From NCBI GenBank assembly GCA_017694765.1, contig JADIML010000073.1:1-31980 (forward strand): a DNA stretch of 31,980 nucleotides. The letters run 5' to 3'. Below the pieces are notes generated by a model. It had not been told where the DNA came from. It ran no database searches and saw only the letters and a program-made list of their open reading frames with translations. Below, piece after piece: positions 16,780-23,244 of this stretch (the first letter of the stretch is position 1; each line of letters opens with the position of its first letter). The position numbers and the translations under genes are program-made. Origin of the DNA: Candidatus Scybalomonas excrementavium (GTDB taxonomy: Bacteria > Bacillota > Clostridia > Lachnospirales > Lachnospiraceae).

Positions 16780-18165
16780 ATGTTTAAAATTAATTTTCAT
16801 GAACCAATTCATATTCATTTTATTGGAATTGGTGGTATTAGTATGAGCGGTCTTGCTGAAATTTTATTAAAGGAAGGGTTCCGCGTATCTGGCTCAGACC
16901 GTGCTTCATCTGAAATGACAGATCGTCTTATTTCTCTTGGAGCTCATGTTATGATTGGACAAAAAGCAGAGAATATTACAGATGATGTAGATCTTGTTGT
17001 GTATACAGCGGCAATTCATCCAGAAAATGAAGAGTTTCAAATGGCACAAACAAAACAAATTCCTATGATGACAAGAGCTTGTCTATTAGGGCAGATGATG
17101 ACAAACTATAAAGTTCCAATTGCAGTTTCTGGAACACATGGAAAGACAACAACGACATCTATGATTTCTGAAGTTCTTATGAAAGCAGATTTAGATCCAA
17201 CGATTACAGTAGGAGGGATTTTAGATTCTATTAAAGGAAATATTCGAGTAGGAAAATCACCAGTGTTTATAACAGAGGCTTGTGAATATACCAATAGTTT
17301 CCTTGAATTTTTCCCGAATATTAGTGTTATTCTAAATGTAGAAGAAGATCATATGGATTTTTTCCAAAACATTGAAGAAATTAGAGACTCTTTCAACCGT
17401 TTTGCGAAAAAGTTGCCAGAAGATGGACTGCTTGTTATAAATGGTGATATTGAGGGATTTAGCGAGGTAACAAAAGGGATTACTTGTCGCATGAAAACGT
17501 TTGGATTACAATCAGATTATGATTATAGTGCAACGAATATTCAGTATAATTTCCTTGGAAATGGTTCGTATGATTTAGTTGTGAATGGAGTACCATCTTT
17601 CCATGTAGAGTTAAGTGTTCCAGGAGAACATAATGTAGTAAATTCTTTATCGGCTATTGCAGTTGCCTTTGAATTAGGGGTAGAAGAAGAGGATATAAAA
17701 GCTGGATTATTAGCGTTTGGTGGAACGAAACGTCGCTTTGAATATAAAGGAAAGAAAGATGGGGTTGTTGTGATTGATGATTATGCTCATCATCCAACAG
17801 AGATCAAAGCAACTTTACAATCCGTAAAAAATTATCCACATAAAACATTATGGTGTGTATTTCAACCACATACTTATACAAGAACAAAGGCATTTCTGCA
17901 TGATTTTGCAGAAGCATTAAAAGAAGCCGATCGTGTAATTTTAGTTGATATTTATGCAGCTCGTGAAAAAGATCCTGGCGATATTTCATCTAAGGATATT
18001 TTAGATATTTTATGCAACGAATATCATGTGAATGCTACTTATCAAAAATCTTTTGAGGATGTTAGAAATTACTTACGTTCTCATTGTGAAGAAGAAGATC
18101 TCATTCTCACAATGGGTGCTGGGGATGTCGTAACGATTGGAGAGGATTTTTTAACAATTTCATAA
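16780..18165 (+). CDS. murC: UDP-N-acetylmuramate--L-alanine ligase (MurC)
   Basis: A 461-residue Mur ligase adding the first amino acid, L-alanine, to UDP-MurNAc in cytoplasmic peptidoglycan precursor synthesis. The N-terminal Rossmann motif is HFIGIGGISMSGLA, the ATP-binding loop GTHGKTTTT begins at residue 118 with K122, and DDYAHHPTEI is the family motif in the C-terminal half. The start at 16780 is supported by GGAAGGA 5 bases upstream; an in-frame TTG at 16759 has no such site. The gene has its own promoter and is followed by a terminator-like hairpin inside a DnaA-box cluster. Confidence 0.97.
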   Translation: MFKINFHEPIHIHFIGIGGISMSGLAEILLKEGFRVSGSDRASSEMTDRLISLGAHVMIGQKAENITDDVDLVVYTAAIHPENEEFQMAQTKQIPMMTRACLLGQMMTNYKVPIAVSGTHGKTTTTSMISEVLMKADLDPTITVGGILDSIKGNIRVGKSPVFITEACEYTNSFLEFFPNISVILNVEEDHMDFFQNIEEIRDSFNRFAKKLPEDGLLVINGDIEGFSEVTKGITCRMKTFGLQSDYDYSATNIQYNFLGNGSYDLVVNGVPSFHVELSVPGEHNVVNSLSAIAVAFELGVEEEDIKAGLLAFGGTKRRFEYKGKKDGVVVIDDYAHHPTEIKATLQSVKNYPHKTLWCVFQPHTYTRTKAFLHDFAEALKEADRVILVDIYAAREKDPGDISSKDILDILCNEYHVNATYQKSFEDVRNYLRSHCEEEDLILTMGAGDVVTIGEDFLTIS

Positions 18166-18178
18166 AGTTATCCACATT

Positions 18179-18228
18179 ATCCACAGGGTTATTCACAATT
18201 TTAATGAAAAATTCCTGTGGATTTTTTT
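18179..18228 (+). terminator. Terminator-like hairpin after murC, built from a DnaA box
   Basis: ATCCACAGG (18179-18187) pairs perfectly with CCTGTGGAT (18214-18222) and is followed directly by T-rich sequence (18222-18228). The loop is long, at 26 bases. The left arm overlaps the second DnaA box. Confidence 0.5.
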
Positions 18229-18472
18229 GTTTATAGAATGTGGATGTGAATAATTTGGATACAGATGAAAAAACGGCGTATTTTAGCCATTTATAAAGGG
18301 TTCATAAATTCTGTCCACCGAGTTATCCACATTATCCACATTTTTATAAAAATGCGAAAAAGCCTTATATTTTCTAAGAAATTAGAAGTTGAACCATATT
18401 TTTCCCCAAACTATAAACGAGTATAAATATCGATTACTTAAGAATCTTATGTGGAATGTTAGGGATTAGTTG

Positions 18473-18481
18473 TGATATAAT
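18473..18481 (+). promoter_or_regulatory. Extended -10 promoter of the dnaD-dnaC-like operon
   Basis: TGATATAAT is an exact extended -10 (TGnTATAAT). No good -35 is present, as is common with extended -10 promoters. The predicted transcript start near 18488 puts the last DnaA box (18510-18518) in the leader, before the start codon at 18574. Confidence 0.5.
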
Positions 18482-18573
18482 GAAAATCATCAGCCAACTA
18501 GAAAGGGAGTTATCCACAGTAGTCCCTTTTAAAAAATGGCAAATAGTGAACAATAAGGAAAGGATGTTCCATT

Positions 18574-19755
18574 TTGAGCGATATTATTTTAACGAATCAC
18601 ACATGCAGTTCTATGACTGTTATTTCGAATTTATTTTTAGATACGTATTTGCCTAAGGCATCAGGAGATGCAGTGAAAGTATATCTTCTTTTGCTACGAT
18701 ATGCAGGTGCAGGACAAAGTATTACACTTTCTATTCTTGCTAAGAAATTAGAGCAGACAGAAGAAAGGGTAGGAGAAGCGCTTGCTTATTGGGAAACGAT
18801 GGGGCTTTTGCATATTACGAAGGATCAAACGAACCAAATTTTAAGTATGCAGTTGCTTCCAATACCTGTTAATTTAGAAAAAACGATTGATAGGAAAAAG
18901 GAAGAGAAGGATAAGGATAAGGTAGAAAAAGAAAAACCACTTTGTCGACCGATTTCTGAGGTGATAAAAACAAGTTACAATGAAAAGAATGCGAGTATCT
19001 CATATATGACAGATAAGAAAACACCAGAAAAAAAATCGGTATCTCCTTATGAGCTCGATCATCATTCCGATTCAAAAAAAATTAATCAAATTTTTTATAT
19101 TACAGAACGTTATTTTGAGAAACAATTGACAGTTACAGATATTAATATACTTTTTTATATTTATGATTCTTTGAAGTTTTCATCTGAGTTATTGGAATAC
19201 CTAATTGAGTACTGTGTTTCTATTGATAAGAAAAGTGTTCGATATGCTGAACAAGTGGCACTTAGATGGTATAAATCTGGTATTACTACTGTAGAGCAAG
19301 CCAAAACTTCAACTAAAAATTATAGTAAAACTTATAATGCCATTGTAAAAGCATTTGGTGTATCAGGCAGAGGATTAGGAAGTGTAGAACTAAACTACAT
19401 TGATACATGGATGAATACGTATGGGTTCTCTTTATCAATTATATTAGAAGCATGTAATAGAACGTTAGGAGCAACATATCAACCAAGTTTTAAGTATGCA
19501 AATAAAATCTTAAGCGATTGGTTTCAGGCAGGTGTTACTTCTATGGAAGAAATTGCAAAGCTTGATGCATTGCATCAGTCTTCAAGAAAACAAATGAACA
19601 CAAAAAATTCTGTTAAGCCAATGGAAAAAGTGTCTGCTAATAATAAATTTCATAATTTTGAACAAAGAACGTATGACTATCAAGAATTAGAACAACGATT
19701 TATTAATAAAGCAAATGGGATTCCAGTGGATTACGTGAAGGAGGAGGTAAATTAA
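18574..19755 (+). CDS. DnaD-domain replication initiation protein
   Basis: A 393-residue protein of the DnaB/DnaD replication family, which remodels origin DNA and helps load the replicative helicase. An N-terminal winged-helix-like region (about 20-95) is followed by a highly charged, disordered linker rich in Lys/Glu (about 108-165). Then come two DnaB_2/DnaD C-terminal modules (about 169-245 and 255-330) with YIDTWMNTYGF in the second. A YQELEQRFINKANG-like tail closes it. The start is TTG with AGGAAAGGA about 8 bases upstream. It overlaps the helicase-loader gene by one base (TAATG), matching the DnaB-DnaI pairing of Bacillus. Confidence 0.9.
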   Translation: MSDIILTNHTCSSMTVISNLFLDTYLPKASGDAVKVYLLLLRYAGAGQSITLSILAKKLEQTEERVGEALAYWETMGLLHITKDQTNQILSMQLLPIPVNLEKTIDRKKEEKDKDKVEKEKPLCRPISEVIKTSYNEKNASISYMTDKKTPEKKSVSPYELDHHSDSKKINQIFYITERYFEKQLTVTDINILFYIYDSLKFSSELLEYLIEYCVSIDKKSVRYAEQVALRWYKSGITTVEQAKTSTKNYSKTYNAIVKAFGVSGRGLGSVELNYIDTWMNTYGFSLSIILEACNRTLGATYQPSFKYANKILSDWFQAGVTSMEEIAKLDALHQSSRKQMNTKNSVKPMEKVSANNKFHNFEQRTYDYQELEQRFINKANGIPVDYVKEEVN

Positions 19756-20762
19756 TGGGACTTTCACGTGCACAATATGATATGGTAATGAAAGAATATG
19801 AAGAAAGAAGAAGAGTGAATCAGATAGTATTACAAAAGCGTTATGAAGAAATTTATGAAAAAATTCCTAAAATTAAGGAGTTAGAGGAGAGAATAGCGCA
19901 TACATCGGTTCAAAAAGGAAAAGCACTGTTATCAGGTTCTGATCCATCTATTTTACAAGAATTAAAGCGAGAGAATATGGAGCTTTCTATGGAAAAAATA
20001 GAACTACTTGTAGAAGCTGGGTATCCAAAAGATTATTTAGAACCGATTTATGTATGTAAAAAATGTAAGGATACAGGATATATGGGACAGGAGAAGTGTT
20101 CTTGTTTAAAACAAGCAATCATTCGATTTCTATATTCTCAATCTGGTATTACGAACCGACTAAATAGTGAGAATTTTGATACATTTCGTTTGGATTACTA
20201 CTCAGAAGAACAAAAGCAGCCAAATCGCCCATCTCCAAGAGATAATATGAGATCAATTTTACAATCTTGTATTCAGTTTACACAAAATTTTCCAAATACC
20301 CATGAGAATTTTTTGTTTCAAGGGAATGCAGGAGTTGGAAAAACCTTTTTATCTAACTGTATTGCGAAGGCATTACTAGATAAAGGACATTCTGTCATTT
20401 ATTTAACATCTTTTCAGCTTTTTGATATTTTAGAAAAGCATAGATTTCATAAAAGACAAGACGATCTGGAAGATGCAAAACATCTAGAAATCGAGTTTAG
20501 TTATTTACTTGATTGTGATTTATTGATCCTTGATGATTTAGGAACAGAGATGAATAATTCCTTTATTTCTTCTCAACTTTTTTTGTGTATCAATGAACGA
20601 TTATTGAAGAAAAAATCTACGATTATTTCTACCAATCTTGCATTATCTGATTTAACTGCCGCCTATTCAGAAAGAGTTGTATCAAGATTAGCACAGCATT
20701 ATCATATATACAACATTTATGGAGAAGACATTCGTCTTTTAAAGGCGTTCCATCGATATTAA
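19755..20762 (+). CDS. DnaC/DnaI-like helicase-loader ATPase
   Basis: A 335-residue AAA+ protein. The N-terminal helical region (1-95) is followed by a zinc-finger-like CKKCKDTGYMGQEKCSC cluster (about 98-114), as in DnaI. The Walker A G190-NAGVGKT and Walker B LLILDDLGTE follow, with an arginine-finger-like SERVVSRL near the end. Members load the replicative hexameric helicase onto DNA. A GAGGAGG ribosome binding site lies 7 bases before the ATG, which overlaps the dnaD stop. The pair is probably transcribed from 18473 and so exposed to the DnaA-box cluster. Confidence 0.93.
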   Translation: MGLSRAQYDMVMKEYEERRRVNQIVLQKRYEEIYEKIPKIKELEERIAHTSVQKGKALLSGSDPSILQELKRENMELSMEKIELLVEAGYPKDYLEPIYVCKKCKDTGYMGQEKCSCLKQAIIRFLYSQSGITNRLNSENFDTFRLDYYSEEQKQPNRPSPRDNMRSILQSCIQFTQNFPNTHENFLFQGNAGVGKTFLSNCIAKALLDKGHSVIYLTSFQLFDILEKHRFHKRQDDLEDAKHLEIEFSYLLDCDLLILDDLGTEMNNSFISSQLFLCINERLLKKKSTIISTNLALSDLTAAYSERVVSRLAQHYHIYNIYGEDIRLLKAFHRY

Positions 20763-20798
20763 AAGAGAGAAAATGTTAAGATTTCCCAATATATGGAC

Positions 20799-20828
20799 TT
20801 GACGATAAACAGGTACTAATGATATAAC
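20799..20828 (+). promoter_or_regulatory. Promoter of the PRPP synthase gene
   Basis: TTGACG (20799-20804), an 18-base spacer and TATAAC (20823-20828), about 48 bases before the start codon, in the 114-base gap after the helicase-loader gene. Confidence 0.55.
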
Positions 20829-20876
20829 AGAAATGAAACGATAAAAACTGACATAAATACGGAGGAAAAATATAAA

Positions 20877-22067
20877 ATGATGCCAGATGATATTACATTT
20901 GAAACCATACCAGTAGGGAAACTTGGTGTAGTTGCTATGGAAGGCTGTCGAGATATGGGGAAAAAAGTAGACGCATATCTTACACAGTGGCGTAAAGAGC
21001 GTGAAAATAACCATGAAGGAAATGTAGCATTTCGTGAATATGTAAGAGATAGCTATTTAGTAAATGCTGTTTGCCCAAGATTTGGTTCAGGTGAAGCAAA
21101 AGCAGTTTTAAAAGAGTCTGTTCGTGGTTCTGACCTTTATATTTTAGTTGATGTTTTAAATCATAGTATTGAATATTCTTTAAGTGGATATAAATGTAAA
21201 ATGTCACCAGATGATCATTTCGCTGATGTAAAGAGAATCATTGGTGCTTGTGGTAATAAACCACATCAAGTAACTGTGATTATGCCTTTCTTATATGAAG
21301 GACGTCAGCACAAAAGAAGTAGTAGAGAATCTTTAGACTGTGCGATGATGTTACAAGAGTTAGTAAACTATGGTGTTGACAATATTATTACATTTGATGC
21401 ACATGATCCTCGTGTTCAAAATGCAATCCCTCAACATGGTTTTGAAAATGTAAGACCTACTTATCAATTTGTAAAAGCTCTTCTTCGTTCTACAAATGAT
21501 CTTGAAATTGATAGTGAACATATGATGGTAATTAGTCCAGATGAAGGGGCTATGCAAAGAGCGATCTATCTTGGTAGTGTACTTGGTGTTGATGTAGGAA
21601 CATTCTATAAACGCCGTGACTATACAAAGATTATTGATGGACGTAATCCAATTGTTGCACATGAATTTTTAGGTGACTGTGTAGAAGGTAAGGACGTATT
21701 AGTAATTGATGATATGATTTCTTCAGGAGAAAGTATGATCGATGTAGCAAAAGAACTAAAAAGAAGAAAAGCAAGAAGAGTATTCTGTTTATCTACATTT
21801 GGTTTATTTACAAACGGACTTAAAAACTTTGACAAATGCTATGAAGATGGTATCATTACAAAGGTTATTACAACTGACTTAACATATCAAGCACCAGAAC
21901 TTTTAAACCGTCCTTGGTATGAAAGTGCTGGAATGAGCAAATATATTGCACATCTTATTGATACATTAAATCATGATGGTTCTATTTCTGGACTTTTAGA
22001 TCCAACAGAACGTATTAGCAAACGTCTTGAAGAATATCGATTAACAAAAACAATTGTTGAAAAATAA
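20877..22067 (+). CDS. prs: Ribose-phosphate pyrophosphokinase (PRPP synthase), long form
   Basis: A 396-residue PRPP synthase-type protein, making phosphoribosyl pyrophosphate for nucleotide, His, Trp and NAD synthesis. Visible motifs are RQHKRSSRES (equivalent of the catalytic flexible loop), FDAHDPRVQ (metal-binding DxH), ISPDEGAMQRA and the PRPP-binding loop VLVIDDMISSGES. It is about 80 residues longer than classical bacterial enzymes, with extra N- and C-terminal sequence, and several motif positions differ from the usual forms. GGAGG at 20861-20865 serves the ATG at 20877; the ATG at 20880 is an alternative. It has its own promoter and a strong terminator, so it is monocistronic. Confidence 0.9.
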   Translation: MMPDDITFETIPVGKLGVVAMEGCRDMGKKVDAYLTQWRKERENNHEGNVAFREYVRDSYLVNAVCPRFGSGEAKAVLKESVRGSDLYILVDVLNHSIEYSLSGYKCKMSPDDHFADVKRIIGACGNKPHQVTVIMPFLYEGRQHKRSSRESLDCAMMLQELVNYGVDNIITFDAHDPRVQNAIPQHGFENVRPTYQFVKALLRSTNDLEIDSEHMMVISPDEGAMQRAIYLGSVLGVDVGTFYKRRDYTKIIDGRNPIVAHEFLGDCVEGKDVLVIDDMISSGESMIDVAKELKRRKARRVFCLSTFGLFTNGLKNFDKCYEDGIITKVITTDLTYQAPELLNRPWYESAGMSKYIAHLIDTLNHDGSISGLLDPTERISKRLEEYRLTKTIVEK

Positions 22068-22076
22068 ATACTTACG

Positions 22077-22113
22077 AAAAAAGCTATCAGAGTGAGATTC
22101 TGATAGCTTTTTT
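22077..22113 (+). terminator. Strong terminator after prs
   Basis: A perfect 15-base inverted repeat pairs AAAAAAGCTATCAGA (22077-22091) with TCTGATAGCTTTTTT (22099-22113), with a seven-base loop. It can act in both directions. Confidence 0.93.
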
Positions 22114-22245
22114 GATTTGTTCTATTTGTCTGCAAGTTACTAAGAGATGAAAACATGGAGTTAATTCGTGTCACTGTGGTTCTCCTTTACTTTTTTGATA
22201 GCATAGTTTATTGAGGAGCTGAAAAGGTAAATGCCTCTTGAAAAG

Positions 22246-22527
22246 TTATTTGGTTATAAAATGACCATTTGTGGGCCATCCATAAGTATATAAAGAAACA
22301 TTAGTTACCTGTGTGGCTGAACCAGAACCAGTCCAAGCATAAGTTGAAGTCTTATTGTAATTTTTCAGTACTTTTATATTTGTATGATTATTTTCATTAT
22401 ATTTTTCTAATATAGGTAATTGTGGTAAGATTGGCTCATTAGTAGCAGCATAAACTGTTGTACTCATTCCTACTAACATTATACATACAAATAACATTCC
22501 TAAGATTTTCTGAATTTTCTTTTTCAA
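22246..22527 (-). CDS. Small secreted protein of unknown function
   Basis: A 93-residue protein with a clear signal peptide: a Lys-rich start, a hydrophobic core LGMLFVCIMLVGM, and a likely signal peptidase cut after VYA (residue 27). The mature part is only about 66 residues, has no cysteine, is rich in Asn, Thr and Tyr, and ends in a Gly/Tyr/Trp-containing stretch. The start is TTG (22525-22527) with a weak ribosome binding site; an in-frame stop just upstream excludes a longer form. It lies opposite the pel-type operon across a 341-base gap. I do not recognise the family; a secreted peptide, matrix protein or remnant of a longer protein are all open. Confidence 0.7.
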   Translation of the reverse strand: MKKKIQKILGMLFVCIMLVGMSTTVYAATNEPILPQLPILEKYNENNHTNIKVLKNYNKTSTYAWTGSGSATQVTNVSLYTYGWPTNGHFITK

Positions 22528-22575
22528 TTTGAATCACTATACTTTCACTTGTATTTAGTATTTAAAGTTGTAATA

Positions 22576-22591
22576 ACTATATTAATATAGT
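22576..22591. promoter_or_regulatory. Perfect 16-bp palindrome, candidate operator
   Basis: ACTATATTAATATAGT is its own reverse complement. It lies 49 bases upstream of the small secreted protein start, in the gap shared with the pel-type operon, and could bind a dimeric regulator. In such AT-rich DNA a chance palindrome is possible. Confidence 0.4.
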
Positions 22592-22723
22592 GTATTAACA
22601 AAAGGTATATAAAAATTATGACTTTTATTTCCATATATTACCATAATTTGGTTATATTGTAAATATATTAATGTATAAAAATACAAAAGAATCAGAGAAG
22701 AAGCATAGAATTCTATAAAAGAT

Positions 22724-22752
22724 TTTACATTATGCAATTTTATTAGTATAAT
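22724..22752 (+). promoter_or_regulatory. Promoter of the pel-type operon
   Basis: TTTACA (22724-22729), a 17-base spacer and a perfect TATAAT (22747-22752), about 116 bases before the first gene. The rest of the 341-base gap (22528-22868) is extremely AT-rich and holds no gene. I see no match to the conserved core of a c-di-GMP riboswitch in the leader. Confidence 0.65.
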
Positions 22753-22868
22753 AAGAATACAGTCATAGATATAGTTTATTTTTATACAATATATATTTGT
22801 CATAGATTGGTACAAAGAATAACTACAATCTAAAGATTAGAGAGATTTTAAAAGAAAGGGGATTTTGG

Positions 22869-23240
22869 ATGACATATATTTTACAACTAATCGCAATTGG
22901 TATTTCGGTATTGTTTCTGTTTGAGTTAATTATGCAGATGAAGAAGAAGAAAATATCAGAAGAGCATAGTGTACTTTGGATGATGGGAGTCATAGGGATT
23001 TTATGTTTGTCTATATTTCCTAACATTTTAACGAGAGTAGCACATTTTCTAGGAGTTTGGTGGCCACCAGCAACTCTGATTTTTTTTCTCCTAACAGTAT
23101 TGGTAATTATTGGATATCGACATACAGTTTCTATTACAAAAATGGAAGCAGAAATAAAAGAACTAGCGATGCAAGTTGCTCTATTAAAAGAGCAGCTACA
23201 TGAATTACAGCTTGAGAAGCAAAAAGATAGGAAAAGGTAG
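22869..23240 (+). CDS. DUF2304 small membrane protein
   Basis: A 123-residue protein with an N-terminal membrane helix (about 3-22), two more hydrophobic segments (about 36-55 and 65-85) and a cytoplasmic coiled-coil tail rich in Glu, Lys and Leu. The layout and SEEHSVLWMM pattern match DUF2304, a family often found beside polyprenyl-phosphate sugar synthases (GT2) in surface-glycan loci. Its biochemical role is not established; a helper or flippase-like role is inferred. It opens the operon, with AAAGGGG about 8 bases before the ATG, and ends four bases before the next gene. Confidence 0.85.
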   Translation: MTYILQLIAIGISVLFLFELIMQMKKKKISEEHSVLWMMGVIGILCLSIFPNILTRVAHFLGVWWPPATLIFFLLTVLVIIGYRHTVSITKMEAEIKELAMQVALLKEQLHELQLEKQKDRKR

Positions 23241-23244
23241 TCAT

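Larger units (their letters stand above)
18168..18518. promoter_or_regulatory. DnaA-box cluster (seven exact TTATNCACA sites)
   Basis: Five TTATCCACA sites (18168, 18177, 18323, 18332, 18510) and two TTATTCACA sites (18189 on the plus strand; 18245-18253 on the minus strand) lie in 351 bases. The pairs 18168/18177 and 18323/18332 are in immediate head-to-tail contact. Weaker one-strand matches occur near 18216 and 18239. The AT-rich stretch 18340-18450 holds no gene. The cluster fills the whole 408-base gap between murC and the dnaD-like gene. A DnaA-binding regulatory or titration locus is the simplest reading. It is not a standard oriC, because dnaA and dnaN are absent. Confidence 0.88.

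Noticed and set aside
18166..18573. The DnaA-box region as the chromosomal origin (oriC)
   Set aside because: dnaA and dnaN, the usual companions of oriC in Firmicutes, are absent, so I call it a DnaA-binding regulatory or titration cluster instead. GC-skew data could reopen the question.
18456..18656. 66-codon plus-strand reading frame upstream of the dnaD-like gene
   Set aside because: It runs through the DnaA-box region and overlaps the dnaD-like start in another frame, has no good ribosome binding site, and its protein has no recognisable features.
22582..22815. 77-codon minus-strand frame in the pel/peptide gap
   Set aside because: Ile/Tyr-rich translation of very AT-rich DNA without a ribosome binding site; it covers the palindrome and the pel promoter.
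22753..22868. A c-di-GMP (GEMM-type) riboswitch in the pel leader
   Set aside because: I looked for the conserved GEMM core and paired stems in the 116-base leader and found neither; only a small AATCT/AGATT repeat is present.
23200..23244. An upstream start for the PelD-like gene at 23200
   Set aside because: It lies inside the DUF2304 gene in another frame and has no ribosome binding site; the ATG at 23245 begins directly with the nucleotide-binding strand of the epimerase fold.
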